Shown here piece after piece: positions 33,312 to 41,433 of a stretch of DNA of 64,000 bases (the first letter of the stretch is position 1; each line of letters opens with the position of its first letter). The stretch is from Falsiroseomonas ponticola (GTDB lineage Bacteria > Pseudomonadota > Alphaproteobacteria > Acetobacterales > Acetobacteraceae), in contig NZ_JAERQN010000012.1 in assembly GCF_016805305.1 (NCBI RefSeq), positions 62,001 to 126,000 of the forward strand. Reading direction: 5' to 3'. The position numbers were made by a program, and so were the translations under genes. Below the pieces are notes generated by a model. It saw only the letters and a list, made by a program, of their open reading frames with translations. It ran no database searches and was not told the origin of the DNA.

Positions 33312-34223
33312 ATGGCCGGCGAGCCTTTTCGCGGCTGCTACACCGTCCTGATCACGCCCTTCACGGAAGATGGCAGCGCCGTCGATGTCAAGGCGCTGGA
33401 GCGGCTGGTGGAATTCCAGATCCGCGAGGGTATACGCGGCCTGATCCCGCTGGGCTCGACGGGCGAGTTCCTTTCCGTGTCCCCCGACGAACGCACGCAG
33501 ATCGTCGAGACGGTGGTGAAGACCGCGCGTGGCCGCGTGCCCGTGCTGATCGGCACGGGCGCCGAGGATACGCGGGAGGTCGTGCGCACCTCCAAGGAAG
33601 CCGAGGCGCTGGGCGCGGACGGCGTGATGATCATCCCGCCCTTCTATTCGGTGCCGACGCTGCCGGAGCTGATGCACCACTACGACACGGTGGCGAAGGC
33701 GATCGGCATTCCCATCATGGTCTACAACAACCCCGCCACGGCGAATGTGGACATGACGGCGGCGATGCTGGCCGAGATCTCCCGCATCCCCAACTGCAAA
33801 TACGTCAAGGAAAGCACGCTGGAAGTGACCCGCGTGCGGGATATCGTCGATCTCTGCGGCGACCGGATGGAGGTCTTCGCCGGCGTGCTCGGCTATGAGA
33901 GCGCCTGGCTCGGCGCCATCGGCTGGGTCGCGGTGTGCAGCAACCTGGCACCGAAGCTGTCCACGGACATGTTCCATGCCGCGGCCTTCGAGAAGGACAT
34001 GGACAAGGCGCTGCCCCTCTATCGGAAGCTGATGCCGCTGCTGCCCTTCGTCGGTGGGCCGCGCTACGTCAGCGGCACCAAGATGGGTTTCAAGCTGATG
34101 GGCATGGGCATGGGCAATCCGCGCCCGCCGCGGCTGCCGCTGCCCGGTGCCGATACGGCCGCGCTGTCCGCCGTGCTGCAGAAGATGGGCCTGCTCGCCG
34201 AAGGGGCGCGGCAGGCCGCCTGA
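33312..34223 (+). CDS. DapA/N-acetylneuraminate-lyase family aldolase/deaminase
   Basis: A 303-residue TIM-barrel class I lyase. The family marks are PLGSTGEF (substrate carboxylate loop), Tyr138 in MVYNNPAT and the Schiff-base Lys166 in CKYVKES. The C-terminal helices are normal. Lysine biosynthesis is unlikely because the gene starts a transport operon and faces the three-domain amine oxidase. In hydroxyproline breakdown a DapA-family deaminase follows a three-component oxidase, which is the closest known parallel. Other members act on keto-sugar acids. GGGAG lies seven bases before ATG 33312. Confidence 0.88.
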   Translation: MAGEPFRGCYTVLITPFTEDGSAVDVKALERLVEFQIREGIRGLIPLGSTGEFLSVSPDERTQIVETVVKTARGRVPVLIGTGAEDTREVVRTSKEAEALGADGVMIIPPFYSVPTLPELMHHYDTVAKAIGIPIMVYNNPATANVDMTAAMLAEISRIPNCKYVKESTLEVTRVRDIVDLCGDRMEVFAGVLGYESAWLGAIGWVAVCSNLAPKLSTDMFHAAAFEKDMDKALPLYRKLMPLLPFVGGPRYVSGTKMGFKLMGMGMGNPRPPRLPLPGADTAALSAVLQKMGLLAEGARQAA

Positions 34224-34251
34224 ACCGAACGACCTCACAGGGAGAATTCCG

Positions 34252-35073
34252 ATGCGTCGCCTACTGCTTGCCGCGGCCCTTGCCGCCTTTGCCACACCCG
34301 CCTTCGCCCAGGCGCCGGCCTGTACGCCGCGCGTCGCCGACAGCGAACTCATCAAGCCGCGCACGCTGGTGATGTCCATCAACCCGACGCTGCGGCCGCT
34401 GCAATTCGTGGATGCGCAGGGCCAGCTGCAGGGGCTGCGCTTCGAGCTCGGCGTGGAGATCGCGCGGCGGCTCTGCCTGACGCCGGAATGGGTGCGGATC
34501 GAGTTCAGCGCCATGATCCCGGGCCTCGCCGCGCGGCGCTGGGACATGATCAACACCGGCACCTTCTACACGGAGGAGCGCGCGCGCATCATGCAGATGC
34601 TGCGCTACGAGAACCAGGCCGTCGCGATCAGTGCCGCGCGCGGCAACCCGCTCAACATCCGCAGCGTGGATGACCTGGCGGGCCGCACCATCGGCGTGGA
34701 GATCGGCGGGTTCGAGGAGGCGCGCACGCGCCAGATCAGCACGGAGCTGCAGGCCAAGGGCCTTCGCCCGCTGAACATCCGCACCTTCGACAATTTCGCC
34801 GTGGCCTTCCAGGCGCTGCGCGCCGGCCAGGTGGAGGCGGTGACGAATGTCGATGCCGTCGCCGCGGAATACGACCAGCGCGGCGAATTCTCCCGCGTGC
34901 TGTTCGGCCTCTATCCCAGCCCGGCCAGCCTGAATTTCCGCAGCCGCGTGCTGGCGACGGAAGTCGCGAAGGTGATGGAGGAGATGCGCGCCGATGGCTG
35001 GTACGACCGGCTGTTCGACCGCTACGGCGCCAGCAAGTGGACCGGCGCCTTCGAGATCGTCGGCCCGCAATAA
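34252..35073 (+). CDS. Polar amino-acid ABC transporter substrate-binding protein
   Basis: The 273-residue periplasmic receptor has a signal peptide (MRRLLLAAALAAFATPAFAQ) and an SBP_bac_3 fold. RPLQFVDAQGQLQGLRFELGVEIA is the typical lobe-1 opening. SVDDLAGRTIGVEIG and QALRAGQVEAVTNVDAVAAEY are lobe-2 segments. GGGAG stands seven bases before ATG 34252 and 28 bases past the DapA-family stop. It pairs with the single permease downstream. The ligand is probably the amine or amino acid handled by the adjacent enzymes. Confidence 0.9.
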   Translation: MRRLLLAAALAAFATPAFAQAPACTPRVADSELIKPRTLVMSINPTLRPLQFVDAQGQLQGLRFELGVEIARRLCLTPEWVRIEFSAMIPGLAARRWDMINTGTFYTEERARIMQMLRYENQAVAISAARGNPLNIRSVDDLAGRTIGVEIGGFEEARTRQISTELQAKGLRPLNIRTFDNFAVAFQALRAGQVEAVTNVDAVAAEYDQRGEFSRVLFGLYPSPASLNFRSRVLATEVAKVMEEMRADGWYDRLFDRYGASKWTGAFEIVGPQ

Positions 35074-35134
35074 CGGGACTGCACCGGCCCCGCATCGGCG
35101 GGGCCGGTTTCCTTGAGCAACGGGGAGCCTTCCC

Positions 35135-35824
35135 ATCCATATCTGGTCCTGGTCGGGGTTCCTCGACTACCTCTTCAATGCCTATCTCCTCGAAGGTGCG
35201 GTCACGACGCTGTGGCTGACCGCGGCCTCCCTCTTTTTCGGCCTGGTGCTCGGCGTGCTGATCGCGTTGATGCGCCTGTCCGGCAACAAGGTGCTGGCCG
35301 GCGTCGCGGGGTTCTACTGCTGGATCTTCCGCGGCACGCCGCTGCTGGTTCAGCTGCTGATCATCTATACGGGCCTGCCGCTCTTCGGCATCCGCTTCAG
35401 CGTGACGACGGCGGCGCTGCTCGGCCTCGCCTTGAACGAGGCCGCCTATCTCAGCGAGATCGTGCGGTCCGGCATCTCCGCCGTCGGCAGCGGGCAGCGG
35501 GAAGCGGGCCTCGCGCTCGGCCTGTCCCGCACCCAGGTCTTCCGCACCATCACCTGGCCGCAGGCCTTCCGCATCATCATCCCGCCGCTCGGCAACAGCG
35601 TGAACGGGCTGCTCAAGACCACCTCCGTCGCCAGCGTCATCTCCATGGAGGAGCTGCTGCGGCGGACGCAGATCCTGATCCAGGAGAAGTTCCTGGTGCT
35701 GGAGCTCTTCATCGCCGCCGCCTGCTGGTACCTGGTGATGACCACGGCCTGGGAACTGGTGCAGCGGCAGCTCGAGAAACGCTATGGCCGCGGCTATGCC
35801 GGCCATGCAGCAGACCGACGATAG
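35135..35824 (+). CDS. Polar amino-acid ABC transporter permease, apparent ATC start
   Basis: The inner-membrane permease has the His/Glu/Gln/Arg/opine pattern: a first helix FLDYLFNAYLLEGAVTTLWL, GLVLGVLIALMRLSGN, RGTPLLVQLLIIY and the EAA loop GQREAGLALGLSRTQVFRTI followed by WPQA. The first NTG codon (CTG in TTLWL) lies inside this conserved region. Upstream the frame is closed by TGA at 35114. ATC 35135 stands exactly seven bases after GGGGAG and gives a 229-residue protein of normal length. Either this is a rare ATC start or the base is misread. It lies 61 bases after the receptor gene. No ATPase gene follows. Confidence 0.75.
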   Translation: MHIWSWSGFLDYLFNAYLLEGAVTTLWLTAASLFFGLVLGVLIALMRLSGNKVLAGVAGFYCWIFRGTPLLVQLLIIYTGLPLFGIRFSVTTAALLGLALNEAAYLSEIVRSGISAVGSGQREAGLALGLSRTQVFRTITWPQAFRIIIPPLGNSVNGLLKTTSVASVISMEELLRRTQILIQEKFLVLELFIAAACWYLVMTTAWELVQRQLEKRYGRGYAGHAADRR

Positions 35825-35834
35825 GAGGTTCACG

Positions 35835-37301
35835 ATGAGCACCTACGACATCGCCATCCGCGGCGGCCAGGTCGCCACCAGCTTCGGCGTCACGCGCTGC
35901 GACATCGGCATCAAGGATGGCCGAATCGCCGCGATCGCGGAGAGCATCACGGACGCCGCCCAGGTGATCGATGCCGGCGGGCTGCTGGTGCTGCCCGGCG
36001 GCGTGGACAGCCACTGCCACATCGAGGAGACGTCGCGCGGCGGCTATACGATGAGCGACGGCGAGCCGCAGGTCACGGTGAACGAGGAGAGCTTCGTCAC
36101 CGCCTCCGCCAGCGCCTTCGCCGGCGGCACCACCAGCGTCGTGTGCTTCATCCCGCAATGGAAGGGCTTCGGCGTCTGGGAACGCTATGTCGATGCCCGC
36201 AAGCGCGGCGAGACGGGCATGCTCGACTTCGCCTTCCACCAGATCATCAGCGACCCGACCGAGGCGGTGCTGAAGCAGGAAGTGCCGAAGCTGGTGGCCG
36301 AGGGCGTGCGCAGCCTCAAGGTCTTCCTGACCTATGAGCCGCTGCATCTGAGCGATGCCGAATACATCAAGGTGCTGCTGACGGCGCGGGAGCATGGCTG
36401 CCTCGTCACCGTCCATTGCGAGAACTACGACGCCATCGGCTGGCGCACCCGCGCGCTACTTGATGCGGGCCTGACGGGGCCGAAGTACCACGCCTGGTCG
36501 CGGCCGCGCGTGGTGGAGCGGGAGGCGACGCATCGCGCCATCGCGCTGGCGGAACTCGTGGACCAGCCGATCCAGGTCTTCCACGTCTCCTGCGAGGATG
36601 CCGCCGAGGAGATCGCGCGGGCGCAGGCGCGGGGCGTGAAGGTGTGGGGGGAAACCTGTCCGCAATACGTCACCCTCACCGCCGCCGACATGGACCGTCC
36701 GGGCTTCGAGGGGGCGAAGTTCATGTGCTCGCCCTCCCCCCGTGACACGGCGGAGCATGGGCGGATCTGGGAGATGATCCGGCGCGGCACGCTCGACGTC
36801 GTCTCCTCCGACCATTGCGGCTTCAGCTACGAAGGCACCAAGGGCAAGGGTTCCTCCGGCCGCAATGCGAGCTTCGAGAAGATCCCGAACGGCATCCCGG
36901 GCCTGGCCGCGCGGTTGCCGATCATCTTCAGCGAGGGTGTGTCGAAGGGCCGCATCTCCATCGAGAAGTTCGTGGAGTTGACGAGCACCAACCCGGCACG
37001 GCTGATGGGGCTGTATCCGCGCAAGGGCGCGATCCAGCCGGGGGCGGATGCGGACCTCGCGCTGTGGGACCCCGCAAAGAAGGTCACCATCACCAACGCG
37101 CTGATGCAGCACGCCATCGACTACACGCCCTATGAGGGGCTGGAAGTCACGGGCTGGCCGGTGACGACGATCCGGCGGGGTGAGGTGGTGATGCGGGACG
37201 GGAAGGTGCAGGCGGAGCCGGGGACGGGGCGCTTCCTGCCGCGCGGGCCCTACGAGATGGTGAAGCCGCGGGGGATCACGCCGGAAGGGTTCGGGGCATA
37301 G
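35835..37301 (+). CDS. Dihydropyrimidinase/D-hydantoinase-type cyclic amidohydrolase
   Basis: This 488-residue TIM-barrel metal hydrolase opens cyclic ureides such as dihydropyrimidines or hydantoins. The HxH metal pair is His60 and His62 (GGVDSHCHIE). The carbamylated bridging Lys162 is in SLKVFLTYE, and a metal His follows in LVTVHCENYD. SCEDAAEEI, ETCPQYVTLT and VVSSDHCGF complete the site. The usual DPHTH reads DSHCH here. AGGAGG lies seven bases before ATG 35835, and the gene is 10 bases after the permease stop, so import and ring opening are co-transcribed. The precise ureide is unknown. Confidence 0.92.
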   Translation: MSTYDIAIRGGQVATSFGVTRCDIGIKDGRIAAIAESITDAAQVIDAGGLLVLPGGVDSHCHIEETSRGGYTMSDGEPQVTVNEESFVTASASAFAGGTTSVVCFIPQWKGFGVWERYVDARKRGETGMLDFAFHQIISDPTEAVLKQEVPKLVAEGVRSLKVFLTYEPLHLSDAEYIKVLLTAREHGCLVTVHCENYDAIGWRTRALLDAGLTGPKYHAWSRPRVVEREATHRAIALAELVDQPIQVFHVSCEDAAEEIARAQARGVKVWGETCPQYVTLTAADMDRPGFEGAKFMCSPSPRDTAEHGRIWEMIRRGTLDVVSSDHCGFSYEGTKGKGSSGRNASFEKIPNGIPGLAARLPIIFSEGVSKGRISIEKFVELTSTNPARLMGLYPRKGAIQPGADADLALWDPAKKVTITNALMQHAIDYTPYEGLEVTGWPVTTIRRGEVVMRDGKVQAEPGTGRFLPRGPYEMVKPRGITPEGFGA

Positions 37302-37308
37302 GCAGAAG

Positions 37309-37362
37309 ACGGGGGAGCGCTGCTCCCCCGTGCCCCCTCGCCAGGGTCCAAGGGGACCCTGG
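37309..37362. terminator. Double hairpin in a convergent intergenic region
   Basis: Two perfect stem-loops are stacked: ACGGGGGAGC-GCT-GCTCCCCCGT (37309-37331, 10-bp stem) and CCAGGGTCC-AAGG-GGACCCTGG (37341-37362, 9-bp stem). They fill the 71-bp gap between the convergent hydantoinase and Nudix genes and should stop transcription from both sides. The composition suggests a dispersed repeat unit. Confidence 0.6.
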
Positions 37363-37372
37363 ACCGCCGGAT

Positions 37373-37819
37373 TTACGGGGCTGCGAGGCTGCGCAGGAGC
37401 CTTGCGAGGTCGGGTTCCAGCACAAGGGCCGCCGCGGCTTCGGGGCGGAACAGGCGGCGTTCGCGCTGGTGGCGCTCCGGCCATTCCGCCAGCATCCGCG
37501 TCACGCGCAGGCGGAAGACCAGCACCTCACAGGGCAGCAGCACGCCATTGGCCTTGCGCTTGTCATAGGCATAGGTGCCAAGCGGATCGGGATCGGCCTC
37601 CCCCTCCAACCCCGCCTCCTCGAAGGCCTCGCGCGCCGCGCTGACATGGGGAGCCTCGCCAGGCTCGACCCAGCCCTTGGGGACCACCCAGCGACGCGTC
37701 TCCCGGCTTGTCACCAGCACCACGCGCAGGTCGCCGGCCTCGCCCGTCAGCGGCACGGCCGCGCATTGGCGACGCAGATCACCCGCGGGCCTGCCGCCCA
37801 TCATCACGCCATCCGGCAT
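37373..37819 (-). CDS. Nudix hydrolase
   Basis: A 148-residue Nudix protein. The Nudix box is complete: GWVEPGEAPHVSAARE then AFEEAGL, with the metal-binding REAFEE core at about residues 63-68. The preceding WVVPKGW strand is typical of the diphosphoinositol-polyphosphate/ADP-ribose-like small Nudix group. The substrate is a nucleoside or other diphosphate linked to X. No signal peptide. The ATG at 37819 may be replaced by an ATG six codons later. It is monocistronic, with a 133-bp upstream gap shared with the end of the CoA-ligase operon. Confidence 0.88.
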   Translation of the reverse strand: MPDGVMMGGRPAGDLRRQCAAVPLTGEAGDLRVVLVTSRETRRWVVPKGWVEPGEAPHVSAAREAFEEAGLEGEADPDPLGTYAYDKRKANGVLLPCEVLVFRLRVTRMLAEWPERHQRERRLFRPEAAAALVLEPDLARLLRSLAAP

Positions 37820-37952
37820 CGCCAGCCCCGTTCCCCAACCAGGCCGGGGGTGAACCCCGTTGATTCCACATGGAGAATCATGGGGCGCTTGTGAAGGGCG
37901 GATTAACGGATTGGCGCTGTTTCAGTATACAAGGCGCAAATTCATGGAGGTG

Positions 37953-39518
37953 TCACGAAGCCAGGCCCAGCACCTGCAGCGCATGGGCGCGCAGCTTCAC
38001 CTTCTGCACCTTCCCGCTGGCGGTCATGCCGATGGCCTCGAAATCCTTCACGATGCGGAGGTGCCGGGGCAGGCGGAAATTCGCGACCTGGGGCTTGAGC
38101 CAGGCGAGGAGGTCCGCGGCCTCGATACTGGCGCCGTCGCGCAGCTGCACGAAGGCGGCGCAGACTTCGCCGAGCCTGGCATCGGGAACGCCGACCACCT
38201 GGGCCATGGCGACGGCGGGGTGGGCGGAGAGGACCTCCTCGACCTCCGCGGGGGCCACGTTCTCCCCGCCCACGCGGATCACGTCCTTGATCCGGCCGGC
38301 CATGCGCAGCCGGCCATCCGCATCCATCGTGCCGAGGTCGCCAGTGCGCAGGAAGCCGTCCGGGGTGAAGGCCTTGGCCGTGTTGTCGGGATCATTGAGG
38401 TAGCCCTTCATCACGGACCAGCCCTTCACCTGGATCTCGCCCGCGCTGCCGGGCGGGAGCGCGGCGAAGGTCTCGGGATGGGCGATGCGGAGTTGGAGGC
38501 CTTCATGGGGCACGGCGCCGCCGGCGATGCGGGCGGCGACGGGTTCGCGATGGTCGGAAAGCGCGACGTTGGGCGAAGCCTCGCTGAGGCCATAGGCCCA
38601 GCAGAGATCGCCGACGCCCATCTCCTCCACGATGCGGCGCATCGTCTCCGGCCCCGCCGCGGCCCAGCCGCCGCGGAGGTGGATGCGGGTGCGGTCGAAG
38701 GACGGATGGGCGAGCATGAGCTGGAAGATCGCGTCATTGCCGGAGGTGACGGTGCAGCGCTCCTGATCCAGCAGAGCCAGCGCCTCGCCGGCCTCGAAGG
38801 TCGGGGGCGTGACGAGGGTGGCGCCGGTGACGAGGCAGACGAGGAGCGAGAGGGTGGAGCCCGCGACGTGGAAGAAGGGGCGGCAGTTGAGATAGCGGTC
38901 ATCGCTGCGCACGCCGAGTTTTTGCGAACAGACGGTGGCGTTGCGGAGCATGTTGTGATGCGTCAGCAGCACGCCCTTGGGATGGGCGGTGGTGCCGGAT
39001 GTGTATTGCACCAGTAGCGGATCATCGGCGTTGACCTGCGCGATGGCGGCGTCGAGCACCGCTTCAGGTGACTGCTGCGCGCGGAACACGTCCCAGGATT
39101 CCTCGCCGCTGACGATGATGTGCGCGAGATCGGGCAGTTCCGGCGCCACCTGGCGCACCGCGGCGGCGAAGTCGATGCCAAGGAAGGTCGCAGACAGCAG
39201 CACGGCCTTGCACTTCGCGCGCGACAGCGCGAAGGCGATCTCCGGCGCCTTGAATCGCGTGTTGATGGGCACGGTGACGGCGCCGATCAGCGCGCAGGCG
39301 TAGAAGCTGCTGACCCAGCGCGCATCGTTCCCCATGAGCAGGCCGACGAAGTCGCCCTTGCCGATGCCGCGCGCGAGCAGGCTGCGCGCGATGGCGCGGG
39401 CTTCTTCGCGGAGCTGCGCATGGGTGAGGCGCGCATCGCGGGCGACGACCGCCTCATCCGCGCCACGGTCACGCGCATGGGCGTCGAGGAAGTCGGCGAG
39501 GCGCTTCGTCCAGCTCAT
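37953..39518 (-). CDS. AMP-forming acyl-CoA ligase
   Basis: The 521-residue ANL-superfamily enzyme activates a carboxylic acid with ATP and CoA. The P-loop YTSGTTAHPKGV lies at 172-183. The GLSE motif, YLNDPDNTAKAF, RTGDLGTMDADGRL and a C-terminal catalytic Lys in TASGKVQKVKLR follow. It is cytoplasmic and overlaps the enoyl-CoA hydratase stop by four bases. It is the last gene of a minus operon with a nitronate monooxygenase, a CaiB-type CoA-transferase and the hydratase. The acid is probably medium-chain, branched or aromatic. Confidence 0.92.
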   Translation of the reverse strand: MSWTKRLADFLDAHARDRGADEAVVARDARLTHAQLREEARAIARSLLARGIGKGDFVGLLMGNDARWVSSFYACALIGAVTVPINTRFKAPEIAFALSRAKCKAVLLSATFLGIDFAAAVRQVAPELPDLAHIIVSGEESWDVFRAQQSPEAVLDAAIAQVNADDPLLVQYTSGTTAHPKGVLLTHHNMLRNATVCSQKLGVRSDDRYLNCRPFFHVAGSTLSLLVCLVTGATLVTPPTFEAGEALALLDQERCTVTSGNDAIFQLMLAHPSFDRTRIHLRGGWAAAGPETMRRIVEEMGVGDLCWAYGLSEASPNVALSDHREPVAARIAGGAVPHEGLQLRIAHPETFAALPPGSAGEIQVKGWSVMKGYLNDPDNTAKAFTPDGFLRTGDLGTMDADGRLRMAGRIKDVIRVGGENVAPAEVEEVLSAHPAVAMAQVVGVPDARLGEVCAAFVQLRDGASIEAADLLAWLKPQVANFRLPRHLRIVKDFEAIGMTASGKVQKVKLRAHALQVLGLAS

Positions 39519-40255
39519 GAGCCGAAGCCCGCCATGGTCTTGCGCCATTCGGCGGCGGCCAGGCTTTCCTCGATCGCCAGCAGTTCCGTGGCCAGCGCAC
39601 CGCGGGGGTCGCGTTCCAGCCCCTCATCGATGCTGCGCTTGGCCAAAGCGAGGCCGGTGGCGGGCGCCTTCAGGATCGTTGCGGTGATCTCCGCCAGCGC
39701 GGCTCCCAGCGCTTCGGGCGGGAGGAGGCGCGTGACGAAGCCAGCGGCGACGGCCTCCTCCGCCGTCAGGGTGCGGCCGGTGAACATCATGTCCTTGGCG
39801 AGGCGCTTGCCGAGGATGCGGGGCAGGCGTTGCGTGGCGCCCACCGTGCCCCACAGCGCCTCGGGCGTGCGGAAGCTGGCCTTGGGGGTGGCGATGATGA
39901 AGTCGCAGGCGCCGGCGATCTCGACGCCGGAACCAATGGCGGGCGCCTCCACCACGGCGATGCTCGGCATGGGCAGGCGTTCGATCAGGTCGTAGGCGAG
40001 GAAGCCTTTCACGCGGCGGGCGCGGACGGCGTCGTCGCTCATCCCCTGGCGTTCCTTGAGGTCCGCGCCGGCGCAGAAGACGGGACCGTTGCCGCGGATG
40101 ACGACGAGCTTTGCGGCCTCCGCGGTCGCACGGCGGCAGGCGGCGGCGAGTGATTCCGCGAGCGCGGTGTTCAGCGCGTTGCGGGCGGCGGGACGGTTCA
40201 GCGTCAGCGTCACCAGGCCATCGGCCGCGTCGTAGATCAGGACGTCATCGGTCAT
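39515..40255 (-). CDS. Enoyl-CoA hydratase/isomerase family protein
   Basis: A 246-residue crotonase-fold protein that acts on acyl-CoA thioesters. The oxyanion-hole segments are present: GPVFCAGADLKE (about 58-69) and EAPAIGSGVEIAGACDFIIA (about 103-122). ETPEALWGTVGA-like helices carry the catalytic acids in true hydratases: Glu at the PEALWG position is present, while the second catalytic Glu region reads AIGSGVEI. Four-base overlaps join it to the CoA-transferase upstream and the ligase downstream. Its exact reaction (hydration, isomerisation or hydrolysis) is open. Confidence 0.9.
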   Translation of the reverse strand: MTDDVLIYDAADGLVTLTLNRPAARNALNTALAESLAAACRRATAEAAKLVVIRGNGPVFCAGADLKERQGMSDDAVRARRVKGFLAYDLIERLPMPSIAVVEAPAIGSGVEIAGACDFIIATPKASFRTPEALWGTVGATQRLPRILGKRLAKDMMFTGRTLTAEEAVAAGFVTRLLPPEALGAALAEITATILKAPATGLALAKRSIDEGLERDPRGALATELLAIEESLAAAEWRKTMAGFGS

Positions 40256-41433
40256 AGGGCGGATTCCTCGCGCAGCGCGGCGATGCGGGCGGCGTCGTAG
40301 CCGAGTTCGGAAAGGATGGCGTCCGTATCAGCGCCGAGCGCGGGTGCGGGGCGTGGCGCGGGGTCGTCGAAGCCGTCGAAGCGGAAGGGCAGGCGCAGCG
40401 CGGGGTGCGTCGCTTCGCCATGCGGGACTTCGGCGATGCAGCCGCGGGCCTGGACATGCGGGTCGGCCACCACCTCGTCCAGCGCCAGGACGGGGCCGTT
40501 CGGCACATCGACGGCGTCCAGCGCCGCGACGGCCTCCGCGCGGGTCATCGCCTCCATCGCCGTCGTCATCGCTTCCATCACGCGGTCGCGCTGGGCCAGG
40601 CGGCCCGCATTGGTGGACAGCGCCGCATCCGCCAGCAATTCCTGCAGGCCGAGCGCGGTGCAGAGCGGCGCCCAGTGCTGGTCGCTGGCGGTGATGTGCA
40701 GGAAGCGGCCGTCGCGGCAGCGGAAGCTGGCGGTGGGCACGCGGCCGGGATGTTCGGTGCCGAGGCGGGGCGGCACTTCCCCCAGCGCGAACAGCCGCGC
40801 GGCGGCGATGGTCAGCAGCGCCACCTGGCCATCCAGCATGCTGAAATCGACATGCGCCCCCTGCCCCGCCGCATCCCGCCCGCGCAGCGCCGCCAGCAGG
40901 CCGATGGCGACCCAGAGCCCCGAGGTCAGGTCGGCCACGGGAAGGCCGGGCTTCACCGGGCCGCCGCCGCGCTCCCCGGTCAGGCTCATCAGCCCGCCCA
41001 TGGCCTGGAAGACCGTGTCGTAGCCCTTGCGCTTCGCATAGGGACCGGTCTGCCCGAAGCCGGTGCAGGAGAGGTAGACAAGGCGCGGGTTCACTTCCTT
41101 CAGCGACGCATAGTCGAGCCCCCGCCGCTTCAGCGCGCCGGTCGGGAAATTCTCGACGACGACATCGGCGCGCGCCGCGAGGTCGCGGATCACCTGGCGG
41201 CCGCCTTCCTTCCGCATGTCCACGGTGATGCTGCGCTTGGCGCGGTTGCAGGCGAGGTAGTAGCCGCTGACGCCGAAATCGAAGAAGGGCTCGAAGCTGC
41301 GAGTCTCGTCGCCGGTGCCGGGCTGCTCCACCTTGATGACCTCGGCGCCCATCTCCGCCAGCAGCATCGTGGCGAAGGGGCAGGCCAGCACCCGCGACAG
41401 GTCAAGGATGCGCACACCGTCCAGCGGCTTCAT
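40252..41433 (-). CDS. CaiB/BaiF-type (class III) CoA-transferase
   Basis: The 393-residue protein moves CoA between organic acids. DLSRVLACPFATMLLAEMGAEVIKVE is the classic N terminus. NRAKRSITVDMRKEGG, VVENFPTGALKRRGLDY and GFGQTGPYAKRKGYDT follow. The acyl-forming Asp168 is in PVADLTSG. It overlaps both neighbours by four bases. Having both a CoA-transferase and an AMP-forming ligase in one operon offers two ways to activate a substrate, or one may serve an intermediate. Confidence 0.92.
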   Translation of the reverse strand: MKPLDGVRILDLSRVLACPFATMLLAEMGAEVIKVEQPGTGDETRSFEPFFDFGVSGYYLACNRAKRSITVDMRKEGGRQVIRDLAARADVVVENFPTGALKRRGLDYASLKEVNPRLVYLSCTGFGQTGPYAKRKGYDTVFQAMGGLMSLTGERGGGPVKPGLPVADLTSGLWVAIGLLAALRGRDAAGQGAHVDFSMLDGQVALLTIAAARLFALGEVPPRLGTEHPGRVPTASFRCRDGRFLHITASDQHWAPLCTALGLQELLADAALSTNAGRLAQRDRVMEAMTTAMEAMTRAEAVAALDAVDVPNGPVLALDEVVADPHVQARGCIAEVPHGEATHPALRLPFRFDGFDDPAPRPAPALGADTDAILSELGYDAARIAALREESAL

